From the NCBI GenBank assembly GCA_017416845.1, contig JAFQBA010000049.1, positions 1-64,000 of the forward strand: a DNA stretch of 64,000 bases, in the 5' to 3' direction. The translations under genes were made by a program, and so were the position numbers. How positions within the stretch are numbered: the stretch's first letter is position 1; every line of letters begins with the position of its first letter. The notes under the pieces are model-generated. The model was not told where the DNA came from. It searched no databases and saw only the letters and a program-made list of their open reading frames with translations. The DNA comes from Clostridia bacterium (GTDB taxonomy: Bacteria > Bacillota > Clostridia > UMGS1810). Shown one piece after another: positions 37,907 through 47,781 of this stretch.

Positions 37907-38713
37907 TTAATTAAATATTTGTTCCCACTCTGAAATTAAAGTTCTATACTCAGCAAGTGATGGTTTACCATCCGGAAAGCCGACTTCAAATACATAAGGA
38001 CCGTTATATCCTTTTTTTTCAAGAAGGTCAACAATGCTTTTCCAGTCATTAATACCTCTTCCGGGATACCAATGTCTTTCATCTATACCATCAAAATCAG
38101 AAAAATGGGTTGTATATATATATTCTCCGGCACCTCTTATAAAATCAAGATTATCTTCTTCTAAAAGGTGATTTGAATCAAAACATATTCCAAGATTATC
38201 TTTGTTTACATTTTCAAGAATATATAGATGCTCCTTAAGTCCATTTCCGATACATCTGGGTTTTAATGTTTCTACGCAAACTTTAATATTATTTAATCCT
38301 TTGCAAAAATCACATAGTTCTTTTAAATACTCAACAAAAGCGTTGAGTCTCTGTTGGCGCTCATGAGCAAGAACACGCAGACTACCGTGAATAACAACAT
38401 ATTCTATTCCTGTCGGCTCAAGAGCAGTGATAAGATTTTTTGTCATTTCAAGGGTTTTGGTTCTATCGGTAGAATCAAGTGATGAAGGTAAAAATGGGAT
38501 TTTCCCCTCATCGTTAAAAGGCAAATGATAGGATCGTATTGCAACATTATACTTATTTGATAGTTCAATTAATTTTGGTACATCATCAAGTGTATCTTCA
38601 TATGCTCTGTCGACCCTGAAATCACATCTGCAATATTCTACACATGAAAACAGTCCGCTTGCAAAAACTTCCTCATTTGCATTTTTAATAGAAATACCAT
38701 ATGATTTATTCAT
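37907..38713 (-). CDS. Sugar phosphate isomerase/epimerase family TIM barrel
   Basis: The 268 residues belong to the xylose isomerase-like AP2Ec family. Metal-binding residues are visible: a Glu in VCVETLKPR, an Asp/His pair in CFDSNHLL, His in TTHFSDFDG, and a final Glu in VFEVGFPDG. Earlier His in IRSYHLPF and VVIHGSL. The ATG at 38713 follows CGGAG by 9 nt; the longer frame overlaps the lipoprotein gene. Members include hexulose and inosose epimerases and keto-acid isomerases; the neighbours do not decide which. Confidence 0.87.
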   Translation of the reverse strand: MNKSYGISIKNANEEVFASGLFSCVEYCRCDFRVDRAYEDTLDDVPKLIELSNKYNVAIRSYHLPFNDEGKIPFLPSSLDSTDRTKTLEMTKNLITALEPTGIEYVVIHGSLRVLAHERQQRLNAFVEYLKELCDFCKGLNNIKVCVETLKPRCIGNGLKEHLYILENVNKDNLGICFDSNHLLEEDNLDFIRGAGEYIYTTHFSDFDGIDERHWYPGRGINDWKSIVDLLEKKGYNGPYVFEVGFPDGKPSLAEYRTLISEWEQIFN

Positions 38714-38729
38714 ATATAAAATCTCCGTT

Positions 38730-39461
38730 TCACTTGTAATTGTCATATATAATGTCAAACTCATTCATACTATCATCATTGATGAATATTTCAAACTCTT
38801 TTTCCCATTCTTTTGCCATGTTATTAAATTTATTCATGAGTGCAGCCTCGTGCATTTCATTTTCGTTATATTTGTTGAAATTCTTTTCAGTAAATTCTGA
38901 TAATTCATCATCGGTCAATGTAATAATACCATTACTTACATATGAGTCATACAGCAACTGTATATACGTGTTTTCTATTACAATCTGTCTGTATGATTCG
39001 ATATCTGTACCCATGGAATTTAATGTTTCTTCGAAAACTGCTTCTCCTCCGTTTTGTTCAATGACAGATAAAATCTCATTTTCGATTTGCTCCAATATAT
39101 CATCACTCAAAGTTATGCCTTCTAATAATGCTTTAAAATATTTTACCTTCTGTTCAACTGCGTTTATAGCGGCGGCATCACGTGCAACATCAATTGCGCT
39201 CTTGCCGTCAATTTCCGTTGTTTCCCAATATGTTTGTATGTCTGCCTGAGTGGAATTATCATTTGTCCATCCGGCTTCGGAAAGCATACTCTCTTGTGCA
39301 AGATAGAAAAAGTATGAAATGTATTCTTTTGAAAGGATTTCATCATTAACAGTAATATAGTAATCTGTGTTTTTATCTTTGTTATTTTCGGTTGAATCAG
39401 AACAAGACGTAAAACTAATTATAAAAACAAGAGTTACGATTAAACATATTAATCTTTTCAT
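38730..39461 (-). CDS. Lipoprotein with SurA/PrsA-like N-terminal domain
   Basis: The 243 residues start with a lipoprotein signal peptide MKRLICLIVTLVFIISF followed by the lipobox TSC at about 18-20, so the mature protein starts with a lipid-modified cysteine at the outer membrane face. The rest is helical and resembles the N-terminal chaperone part of PrsA/SurA foldases, including VNDEILSKEY, but the parvulin catalytic domain is missing. It sits 54 bp after mfd; in many Clostridia a PrsA-like gene follows mfd. Confidence 0.8.
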   Translation of the reverse strand: MKRLICLIVTLVFIISFTSCSDSTENNKDKNTDYYITVNDEILSKEYISYFFYLAQESMLSEAGWTNDNSTQADIQTYWETTEIDGKSAIDVARDAAAINAVEQKVKYFKALLEGITLSDDILEQIENEILSVIEQNGGEAVFEETLNSMGTDIESYRQIVIENTYIQLLYDSYVSNGIITLTDDELSEFTEKNFNKYNENEMHEAALMNKFNNMAKEWEKEFEIFINDDSMNEFDIIYDNYK

Positions 39462-39515
39462 ATTAAATACACCTCACAAATTTAATTATATACTATATTT
39501 ATATAATAACTCTAT

Positions 39516-42500
39516 TTAGCTTTCTTGTATTGTTTTTATAAGTTTTTGTAATATAATTTTAATATTACCAACAATATCGTCTGCACACTTATATATAAGC
39601 GCAGACTTGGGATGGGAAACAAATTTCATCTGTCTGTCATATTCACCAATCAATTTGACAACCGCTTCGGGACAAGCATATTCGGTAAAAATGAAAGTGA
39701 CTGAATTGTTTTTTTGAATAACATCTGTAATTTCTGCAATAGAACATAAATACTTAATAAATGATATGTCAATTAAATTTAAAACGCACTTCGGTAAATC
39801 ACCAAATCTGTCAATAAATTCAGATTGCATATCGTAATAATCTGATTCACTTTCTATGGAGGCGATTTTTTTGTATAAATCAATCCTTTGTTGTTCATAT
39901 TCGACATATGATTCCGGAATATACGCATCAACCTTGATATCAACCGTAATTTCAAGCGGAGGACGATAGGTTTCTCCTTTTTTTTCTTTAACAGCTTGCT
40001 CAAGTAACATACAATACATATCGTATCCGACAAGATTCATGTTTCCGTGTTGTTGTTTGCCAAGGAGATTGCCGGCACCTCTTATCTCAAGATCACGCAT
40101 TGCTATTTTAAATCCCGAACCAAATTCTGTATATTCTTTTATTGCCTGCAACCTTTTGTGAGCTACAGAATCAAGAATCTTTCCGGGGTGATATGTTAGA
40201 TATGCATATGCCATTCTGTTGGAGCGTCCTACTCTCCCACGGAGCTGATACAACTGAGAAAGGCCGAGACAATCTGAATTTTCGATAATTATTGTATTAA
40301 CATTTGAGACATCAAGTCCTGTTTCGATAATTGTAGTGCATACAAGAATATCGATTTCTCCTGCAAGCAATGACATCATAATTTCTTCCAGCTGATTTTC
40401 ACTCATCCTTCCGTGAGCAACAGCAACACGAGCATCAGGGAGGAGTTGTGAAATCTTTGATGCACATTTATCTATCCCTTCTACCCTATTATATAGATAG
40501 TACACCTGTCCATTTCGGTCAAGTTCCCTCTTGATTGCATTTACAACAACAGCTTCGTTATATTCCATAACAAAGGTCTGAACAGGATACCTGTCTCCCG
40601 GAGGGGCAGATATAACACTGAGATCTCTTATGCCGACCATTGCCATATTAAGTGTGCGCGGAATAGGAGTAGCACTTAAAGTCAATACCGAAACGTCTTT
40701 TTTCAGTTCTTTGATTTTTTCTTTGTGACCAACACCAAAACGCTGTTCTTCGTCAATAATCAATAGTCCGAGGTTCTTGAAATTAACATCTTTTGAAAGT
40801 ATGCGATGTGTTCCGATTACTACATCAACATTTCCGCTTTTTAATCCGGATATAGTTTTATCCTGTTGTTTTTTAGTTCTGAAACGTGAAAGCATATCAA
40901 CACGCATAGCATACTCTCCCATACGCGCGGAAAAATTATTATAATGCTGTTGAGCAAGAATTGTTGTGGGAACAAGATAAGCAACCTGCATACCTTCCAT
41001 TACACATTTGAAAGCGGCACGCATTGCGACTTCTGTTTTTCCATAGCCTACATCTCCGCAAAGAAGTCTATCCATAACTTTGCCTTTTTCCATGTCGTTC
41101 TTTACTTCTTTAATGCATCTTAATTGATCATCGGTTTCTTCGTAAATAAACTTTTCTTCAAATTCTTTTTGCCAGGCAGTATCCTCAGAGAACACATGCC
41201 CCTGAAGCTTGCTTCTTTCAGCGTAAAGCTTAATCAGGTCATCAGCAAGTTCACCGACACCGGAGCGTACGCGTTCAATTGTTTTGTTCCATTGAACTCC
41301 ACCGAGACTGTTAACTTTAATGGTCTGATTCTCCCCGGCACTGTATTTATGAAGAAAATCCAGTTGGTTTGTAGGCACATACAAGATGTCGCTACCCTTA
41401 TATTGTATTTTAAGATAGTCTTTTGTTACATTATCAACATTAAGCTGAGCTATACCAACATATTTTCCTATACCATGAGTTCTGTGAACAACATAATCGC
41501 CCTTTGTAAGATCATCAAAACTCTTTATAACGTCACGACTTTTTTTAGAAGAAAGTCTCTTTTTCTTCACTTTTTTAACAGCTTCGCCATCAGTTAAAAC
41601 CACTGTTTTTGCTGTGGGATATTCAAATCCCTTTGTTAGAGAGCCTTCAATTACAAATATTTGTCCAAAAGGCGGAATTGCTTTTTCTGCACTTGATATT
41701 GCTGCTTCAATATTTCTTTCGGCAAGATTGGATATCATTGACTCAGCTCTTGTTTTTCCACTTACAAGCAAAATTACACGATATCCGTTTTTTTTCCAAA
41801 AATTTAAATCATCAATAAGAAAATCTACTTTTCCGCTGTAACCATGTAAAGTTTTGGCGGTAAGACCAACAAAAGCACGCGGAGTAAACGACGGACATGT
41901 GTGCGACAAGGAACTTATGGATATAAGATTTTTCTCTGATATTGATGAAATAATATCAGAATAATCAAACATATAACTCTTTTTGTGTCTCGGGAGCAAC
42001 CCTTTTTCAAGCATATCCGAAACAATTTCAGCGTGTTCTTTGTAATTGACTTTTGAAATTTCACTGAGTTGTTTAGCTTCATCTAAGAATATCAAGGTAT
42101 CATCGTCAACATAGTCAAAAATAGTATATACTCTGTCATAGAAATACGGTTCATACTTATCAAGAGAAGCAAAAGAAAGACCTTGTTCCAGCTTTTCGGC
42201 ATCAGACATAAGATTTTCGTTTTTTAGTTTCCTTATGCATGATGCAACCTCGAAGGCTTTATCCTTAGTATAAACAATCTCACGAACCGGTGTAATTTTG
42301 CAGCTTTTAATATTTTCAATTGAAACCTGTGTTGAACATTCAAATTCTCTCAAAGAATCAACTTCATCATCAAACAAATCAATTCTGACAGGATTAGAGT
42401 GACATGGGGTGAATACATCAATAATCGAACCCCTTATGCTGAACTGCCCAACGCCCTCTATCATTGCGCATCTTTTATATCCCATGGTTACTAATTTATC

Positions 42501-42953
42501 GCCCATGGCAGAAATATCCAGTGTATCTCCTGGATATATCTCTAAAGTGAATTCTTCAAAAACATGAGGTGGAACAGTAAATTTAGAAGCAGCATCAACA
42601 GTTGAAATAACAGGTGCACCGCATACAAATCGGGATAGTGCATTTAATCTTGAAATTTCAGCTGAATGATTTGATGCATCAACGTCATAAAAAATATATT
42701 CTTTATTTTTAAAAATAAAAGATTCATGTCCAAACAAAAAAGATAAATCATCTCTTATTCTGACGGATTCTGCCTCATCATATGTGATTACAAGACACTT
42801 TTTATTCAGTTTTTTGCATACGGAATAAATGAAATGACTCTTTTGACTTCCGGTCATTCCGGTAATATGAACAGGACATTTATTATCTTGAATATTTTCA
42901 ATTACTGAAGTAAATTCCGCATTATTGCTTAATATTTCTGAAAAAACTGACAT
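39516..42953 (-). CDS. mfd: Transcription-repair coupling factor
   Basis: Mfd removes stalled RNA polymerase and recruits UvrA. The 1145 residues show the UvrB-like N-terminal domains, a CarD-like polymerase interaction domain with GDYVVHRTHGIGKYVG, a RecG-like helicase core with Walker A GDVGYGKTEVA and DEEQ (LLIIDEEQRFGV), the RGRVGRSNRMAYAYL motif VI, and the C-terminal TRCF domain. Length is normal. It follows pth by 23 bp. Confidence 0.97.
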   Translation of the reverse strand: MSVFSEILSNNAEFTSVIENIQDNKCPVHITGMTGSQKSHFIYSVCKKLNKKCLVITYDEAESVRIRDDLSFLFGHESFIFKNKEYIFYDVDASNHSAEISRLNALSRFVCGAPVISTVDAASKFTVPPHVFEEFTLEIYPGDTLDISAMGDKLVTMGYKRCAMIEGVGQFSIRGSIIDVFTPCHSNPVRIDLFDDEVDSLREFECSTQVSIENIKSCKITPVREIVYTKDKAFEVASCIRKLKNENLMSDAEKLEQGLSFASLDKYEPYFYDRVYTIFDYVDDDTLIFLDEAKQLSEISKVNYKEHAEIVSDMLEKGLLPRHKKSYMFDYSDIISSISEKNLISISSLSHTCPSFTPRAFVGLTAKTLHGYSGKVDFLIDDLNFWKKNGYRVILLVSGKTRAESMISNLAERNIEAAISSAEKAIPPFGQIFVIEGSLTKGFEYPTAKTVVLTDGEAVKKVKKKRLSSKKSRDVIKSFDDLTKGDYVVHRTHGIGKYVGIAQLNVDNVTKDYLKIQYKGSDILYVPTNQLDFLHKYSAGENQTIKVNSLGGVQWNKTIERVRSGVGELADDLIKLYAERSKLQGHVFSEDTAWQKEFEEKFIYEETDDQLRCIKEVKNDMEKGKVMDRLLCGDVGYGKTEVAMRAAFKCVMEGMQVAYLVPTTILAQQHYNNFSARMGEYAMRVDMLSRFRTKKQQDKTISGLKSGNVDVVIGTHRILSKDVNFKNLGLLIIDEEQRFGVGHKEKIKELKKDVSVLTLSATPIPRTLNMAMVGIRDLSVISAPPGDRYPVQTFVMEYNEAVVVNAIKRELDRNGQVYYLYNRVEGIDKCASKISQLLPDARVAVAHGRMSENQLEEIMMSLLAGEIDILVCTTIIETGLDVSNVNTIIIENSDCLGLSQLYQLRGRVGRSNRMAYAYLTYHPGKILDSVAHKRLQAIKEYTEFGSGFKIAMRDLEIRGAGNLLGKQQHGNMNLVGYDMYCMLLEQAVKEKKGETYRPPLEITVDIKVDAYIPESYVEYEQQRIDLYKKIASIESESDYYDMQSEFIDRFGDLPKCVLNLIDISFIKYLCSIAEITDVIQKNNSVTFIFTEYACPEAVVKLIGEYDRQMKFVSHPKSALIYKCADDIVGNIKIILQKLIKTIQES

Positions 42954-42976
42954 ATCAGCCTCCTAATTAATAAACA

Positions 42977-43540
42977 CTAATTATTATACTTGTTCATCGC
43001 TCTGTCTATACCCTGCGATATTATGCAATCTATTGCTTCACAAACATTTTCAACAACAGGTCTGAGTATTTTAATTTCTTCGTCAGAAAACTTGCCGAGC
43101 ACGAAATCAGCAAGATCAAAATCTTCGTGTTGAGGAGCTCCTACTCCTATTTTCAGTCGCGGAAAGTTGTCGCTTCCAAGTTTTGATATAATTGATTTAA
43201 GTCCATTATGTCCACCGGCACTGCCTTTTGCTCTGATGCGAAGTCTGCCGGGATTAAGACTTATGTCATCATGAACTATAATGATGTTTTCAGGGGGGAT
43301 TTTATAAAACTGAGCAAATTCCGCAATGGAATCACCACTAAGATTCATATATGTTTGCGGGAGTGCAACAAATACTTTTTCGCCTTTTATGTTCCCTTCA
43401 CCATAAAAAGCTTTAAATTTGTTTTTGTTTAACTCTATTGAATGCATTGATGCATATGAAACAACTGCATCAAACCCAATGTTATGTCTTGTTTTCTCGT
43501 ATTTTTTTTCGGGATTCCCAAGCCCTGCAATAAGGTACAT
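42977..43540 (-). CDS. pth: Peptidyl-tRNA hydrolase
   Basis: Pth releases peptides from tRNA that has dropped off ribosomes. The 187 residues include GLGNPEKKYEKTRHNIGF with the catalytic His, TYMNLSGDS, IIIVHDDI and GSAGGHNGLKSI. ATG follows GGAGG by 10 nt. The pth-mfd pair is typical of Bacillota. Confidence 0.97.
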   Translation of the reverse strand: MYLIAGLGNPEKKYEKTRHNIGFDAVVSYASMHSIELNKNKFKAFYGEGNIKGEKVFVALPQTYMNLSGDSIAEFAQFYKIPPENIIIVHDDISLNPGRLRIRAKGSAGGHNGLKSIISKLGSDNFPRLKIGVGAPQHEDFDLADFVLGKFSDEEIKILRPVVENVCEAIDCIISQGIDRAMNKYNN

Positions 43541-43650
43541 TTGAACGGTGCCTCCTTTGATAGTATATATTTACAGTCATTTAATGATGTTAAAAATATT
43601 AACAAATTTCTATATAATTATAATAAACAACAATTATATAATCTTTCTTA

Positions 43651-43685
43651 AAAAAATCAGTCTTGATAGTCAAGACTGATTTTAG
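43651..43685 (-). terminator. Terminator after prs
   Basis: AATCAGTCTTG pairs with its complement across a short loop and is followed by TTTTTTT on the minus strand. Confidence 0.88.
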
Positions 43686-43689
43686 ATTA

Positions 43690-44646
43690 TTAGTTAAAAA
43701 GTTCACTAACGGAAATATCTTCATAAATTCTGTCAATTGCTTCGGCAAAAATGTCTGCAGCACTGAGAACCTTGATTTTATCAATCTGTTTTTCCGGTGC
43801 AAGAGGAACGGTATCAAGAACAAGAAGTTCACTAATCGGTGAATTCTGAATTCTTTCAATTGCCGGGCCTGAAAGTACAGGGTGTGTACAGCAAGCATAA
43901 ACTTGTTTTGCACCTCTTTCAACAAGCGCTTTTGCACCGTTTACAATTGTACCTGCAGTATCAATCATATCGTCAACAAGAATAACATTTTTGTCTTTGA
44001 TATCACCAATGATATTCATAACTTCGGATACATTTGCTTTTGGACGACGTTTGTCAACGATAGCAATGGGAACATCTATGTAATCAGCAAATTTTCTTGC
44101 TCTGGTAACACTTCCGAGGTCAGGAGATACTACAACAGTATCCTCTTTGTGAGCCTCAAATTTTTCTTTATAATATTGACTGAGAATTGGCTGACCAACA
44201 AGGTGATCAACAGGGATATTAAAAAATCCCTGAATCTGCGGAGCATGAAGATCCATTGTAAGAACACGATCTGCACCGGCACTTGTAATAAGGTCTGCAC
44301 AAAGTTTTGCAGAAATCGGATCTCTTCTTTTTGCCTTTCTGTCCTGACGGGCATAACCAAAGTAAGGCATAACTGCTGTTATTCTTCCGGCAGATGCTCT
44401 TTTTAAAGCATCAATCATAATGAGAAGTTCCATGAAATTGTCATTTACGGGTGAACAAGTTGATTGAACTACAAATACATCACTACCTCTGACAGTTTCG
44501 TTGATATTAACAAAAATTTCTCCATCTGAAAATTTACCAACTTCGGAATTACCTACCTGCAATCCAAGTTTTGTGGCAATCTTGTGTGCAAATTCAGGAT
44601 TGGAATTTGCGGTAAAAATTTTAATGTTGTTTCCGTGTGCTATCAT
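43690..44646 (-). CDS. prs: Ribose-phosphate pyrophosphokinase (PRPP synthetase)
   Basis: Prs makes PRPP, the shared substrate of Hpt, PyrE and other enzymes in this window. The 318 residues begin with the loop region [13 protein letters not shown], include [18 protein letters not shown] and [11 protein letters not shown], and have the PRPP motif [14 protein letters not shown]. Start follows AAGGAG; a strong promoter precedes it. Confidence 0.97.
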   Translation of the reverse strand: MIAHGNNIKIFTANSNPEFAHKIATKLGLQVGNSEVGKFSDGEIFVNINETVRGSDVFVVQSTCSPVNDNFMELLIMIDALKRASAGRITAVMPYFGYARQDRKAKRRDPISAKLCADLITSAGADRVLTMDLHAPQIQGFFNIPVDHLVGQPILSQYYKEKFEAHKEDTVVVSPDLGSVTRARKFADYIDVPIAIVDKRRPKANVSEVMNIIGDIKDKNVILVDDMIDTAGTIVNGAKALVERGAKQVYACCTHPVLSGPAIERIQNSPISELLVLDTVPLAPEKQIDKIKVLSAADIFAEAIDRIYEDISVSELFN

Positions 44647-44711
44647 GTCTTTAGCTCCTTTATGAATTCTCCGTTTTTCTTATGTTACATACTAAGTAAT
44701 CATACATTATA

Positions 44712-44740
44712 ATTATATCTGTAACGGACAAATATTTCAA
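44712..44740 (-). promoter_or_regulatory. Strong predicted promoter for prs
   Basis: On the minus strand TTGAAA, a 17-nt spacer and a perfect TATAAT lie 66 bp before the prs start. Confidence 0.8.
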
Positions 44741-44751
44741 GATATAAATTC

Positions 44752-44776
44752 AAAAAACTTTCACAAGTTTTTAAGT
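44752..44776 (-). terminator. Weak terminator-like hairpin after topB
   Basis: An AAAAACTT stem with a GTGA loop and TTTTTT; it is A-U rich, so its strength is doubtful. Confidence 0.4.
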
Positions 44777-44801
44777 ATAAGTTTACACATTTTTCACATA
44801 T

Positions 44802-46892
44802 TTAAAAATCAAAAACTATTTTGTCGCAATCAAGCTTTAAAGCAGCCGAAAAAGCTTTTCCTGTTCTTTTTGAAACAAAGCCGTCAATTATATCGCTTTT
44901 CCCTTTGTCAAGGATTGTTTTTGCTTGTTCAAGTGAAATAACAGCACCACAAATTTGATAAGAAAAAGCAAACTTGCAACCGTCTTTGTATGCACTGCAT
45001 CCGTATCCGAATTTTGTTCGGACAACATTTGCTTTGCACATAGGACATTTCCCGACTATATCCCCCATAAACCCTATATCATTTTTGTAAACTTCACTTC
45101 CGGGCTCTTTTGTTGCAAAAATGTTTGCGATTTCGTCTGTAGCAAGTTTAACACTGTCATCAACAGACATCTCTCTGCGAAAAACTTTTTTTAGAGCCTT
45201 ACCAAGCTCTGAGGTTTTGTATTTATCCATAATTATGCCCATCCTGCCGAGTGATTCAATAAGATATTCACCTGCGGGCAAAATTGTATATACATCTTTT
45301 TTTAAAAGAATGTAGTTGCTCTTGCGTGCATTATCAATAATTCCTGTTCGGGTTGCTTCAGTTCCGAGTTCAAGACCTTCAAATACAGCTTTGTATTCTT
45401 CTTCATCATTTTCGTCTTCAATATTTTTCTTTTCATCTCTAAACGGATTTTTGAGATAATTATTTAATGTTTCAATTGTATAATGTTTCGGAGGTGAAGT
45501 TTCTTTTTCACAGGGAACAAAATTCACGTCAAATGTATCGCCTTTTTCAAGAGCGGGCAAAAGTTTATCCTTTTTGGTGTAATCATCATACTTTGTCCAT
45601 CCCTTTTCGAGAATAACTGTTCCTTTGAGATTAAAGCTTTCGTATTCACCAACACTTATTTCAATTTCTGTTTTATCCGCTATGCAATCCTCTGCGCAAA
45701 ATACAGCTGCAAACCTACGCAGTATCGTGCTGTAAACAATAAATTCATCATCTGAAAGAGCGTTTTTCTGAGGAATTTTGTGTGTTGGAGTCAGAGCTGA
45801 ATGAGACTCTATTTTAGAATCATCAAATATATTTTTCCCATCTTTGAATTTTACAGAATATCCAAGTGATGAAATCGCAGATATTATGCCTTTGATTTTA
45901 TCCTTTTCAGCAGTAGCTAGATATTCGGAATTGGTACGCGGATATGTAACATAACCTTTTTCATAAAGATTCTGAACTATTGCCAGGCTCTTATCCATGG
46001 ACATTTTATATTTTTTTCCGAGTATATTCTGGAGTTTTGAAAGTGAATAAAGTTTGCCTGCAGAAACAATATCTTTTTTTCGTTTTTTTGAAGTGACAAT
46101 AGCTTTTTCTGCATTATATTTGCTACACATTTCCTTAGCTTTATTCAATTCATTTTTATCAAATTTCAGTTTGCTTGCAAGCTCAATCTGGCGTGAATCT
46201 ATTTCGGTTTTGGAAATAATGGAATAATAAATATCAGGTACAAAATTTCGAATTTGCATATCACGATCATATATAGCCTTTACAATAGGAACAATGACTC
46301 TTCCTACTCGTAAAAAATTACCGGTTTTAAGTGTTGCATAGCGTGTAAGGTTTACCCCGAAGAGCCAATCAATGTATGTTCGAGCATATCCTTCAGATGC
46401 AAGATTGTCATATTCCGAATCATCTTTCATATCATCCAATGCGGTTCGAACTGTTTCGGCTGTTTGGTCGGGCAACCATAATCTTGTAATTCTTTTGTTT
46501 GTTACACCTGTTTTTTCTATGCAAGTTCTCACTATAATCTCACCTTCGCGGTCGGAGTCACCTGCATTGACAATTGTATCGACATCTTCGCGAAGACACA
46601 AAGACTTAATTGTTTCAAACTGAGTTTTTACGCCTGAGTCGACATTTCCGTCTTTGTCGTGACGAAGTTCAAAATGAAATTTATCAGGGAAGCATGGTAA
46701 GTTTTTCAGTGTCCATCTTCCATCGGGATTCGGGTTATAAAACTCAATGTCGGCAAGAGAAAAAAGATGACCAAACACCCAAGTCACTATGTAGTTTTCA
46801 TTTATAAAATAATTTCCTTTTTTTGAAAAAGTCCCTAATGCCTGACAAATATTTCTGGCAAGACTCGGTTTTTCGGCTATAATGAGCTTCAT
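44802..46892 (-). CDS. topB: DNA topoisomerase III
   Basis: A type IA topoisomerase that decatenates and relaxes DNA. The 696 residues begin MKLIIAEKPSLARNICQAL, have the Toprim GDSDREGEI at 111-119, and the active tyrosine Y317 in GYVTYPRTNSEYL. A C-terminal zinc ribbon with CPMC and a partial partner CKF follows, then a C-terminal domain of about 50 residues. It shares the transcript with the PHP and Rossmann-like genes upstream. Confidence 0.94.
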   Translation of the reverse strand: MKLIIAEKPSLARNICQALGTFSKKGNYFINENYIVTWVFGHLFSLADIEFYNPNPDGRWTLKNLPCFPDKFHFELRHDKDGNVDSGVKTQFETIKSLCLREDVDTIVNAGDSDREGEIIVRTCIEKTGVTNKRITRLWLPDQTAETVRTALDDMKDDSEYDNLASEGYARTYIDWLFGVNLTRYATLKTGNFLRVGRVIVPIVKAIYDRDMQIRNFVPDIYYSIISKTEIDSRQIELASKLKFDKNELNKAKEMCSKYNAEKAIVTSKKRKKDIVSAGKLYSLSKLQNILGKKYKMSMDKSLAIVQNLYEKGYVTYPRTNSEYLATAEKDKIKGIISAISSLGYSVKFKDGKNIFDDSKIESHSALTPTHKIPQKNALSDDEFIVYSTILRRFAAVFCAEDCIADKTEIEISVGEYESFNLKGTVILEKGWTKYDDYTKKDKLLPALEKGDTFDVNFVPCEKETSPPKHYTIETLNNYLKNPFRDEKKNIEDENDEEEYKAVFEGLELGTEATRTGIIDNARKSNYILLKKDVYTILPAGEYLIESLGRMGIIMDKYKTSELGKALKKVFRREMSVDDSVKLATDEIANIFATKEPGSEVYKNDIGFMGDIVGKCPMCKANVVRTKFGYGCSAYKDGCKFAFSYQICGAVISLEQAKTILDKGKSDIIDGFVSKRTGKAFSAALKLDCDKIVFDF

Positions 46893-46932
46893 TTTTCCTC
46901 CAATAAATATTATAATTTTATCAGATAAAGAA

Positions 46933-47781
46933 TTAATTCTTTTTTAATAGTTTTCTTCCTAACTCCATAATCTTATCTGTAATATGATGTTTGGATGATG
47001 ATTTGTTACATTCGGTTATATACATAAAACCAATTAATAGTGATAGAGAGTCAATCCCTGCATCATCCAATGTTTCTATTTGATTATCAATAAAAGAAAG
47101 ATTTCTGCGTTTAACCGGATTATATGAATTCAAATCAGCAGTTTTAATCTTCAGCATATCAATAACAGACTCAGTAATTTCAGAATTGTGATAAAGAGAT
47201 ATTCTTATAAGTTTTTCAACAGCATCATTAATAGTTTCAGATAATACATCTGATAAACCCGCAGCTGTCGTCAATAACATTTTGTCTATGGAATTTAACT
47301 CAACAAAAGGAATACATATAATTCGACACATTGTTAAAAAATCATTGTACAAATCTCCATATCCCTGAATAAACATTCTTTGGAAGCCTTTCTCGTGTAT
47401 GAGAAAATATGACGATATATATGTGTTTTCAAAACCAAAATCAAGAACATCTGCGTTAAATCCGGGGTTGAAATGTATTAAAATCTTATTTCGTATGCCA
47501 TGTCCCTTAAGGGTTTTAGAGAGATTTTTAAGAGCTGATTCAGGAAGAAAAACCATTATTATATCAGATTTGGCAAATAAATCATCAGCATTAAGAAATA
47601 CACACATATCGTTTGCAGCTGCAAATTGTATACTATCTGCAGGGTTTGTTGTGAAAACACCCCCGGGTTGAAGCGGAATCTCTTCATAACCATTCAGCTT
47701 AATATAATCTTCTAAGATATCACGTATGTATAAGTTAACAAAACTTGCCGGTTTTGAAAGACCAAGATATGAATATATCAT
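46933..47781 (-). CDS. Degenerate Rossmann-like protein (DUF2520-like)
   Basis: The 282-residue protein resembles NAD-binding two-domain oxidoreductases of the ProC/ketopantoate-reductase group. An alternating pattern, SDIIMVFLPESAL (about 72-84), matches the strand after the cofactor domain, and the C-terminal half (about 150-282) is helical as in DUF2520 proteins. The glycine loop GxGxxG expected near residue 8 is replaced by YLGLSKPASF, so cofactor binding is doubtful. It overlaps the PHP stop by 4 nt and has GGAGG 7 nt before the ATG. I do not recognise a specific function. Confidence 0.65.
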   Translation of the reverse strand: MIYSYLGLSKPASFVNLYIRDILEDYIKLNGYEEIPLQPGGVFTTNPADSIQFAAANDMCVFLNADDLFAKSDIIMVFLPESALKNLSKTLKGHGIRNKILIHFNPGFNADVLDFGFENTYISSYFLIHEKGFQRMFIQGYGDLYNDFLTMCRIICIPFVELNSIDKMLLTTAAGLSDVLSETINDAVEKLIRISLYHNSEITESVIDMLKIKTADLNSYNPVKRRNLSFIDNQIETLDDAGIDSLSLLIGFMYITECNKSSSKHHITDKIMELGRKLLKKN

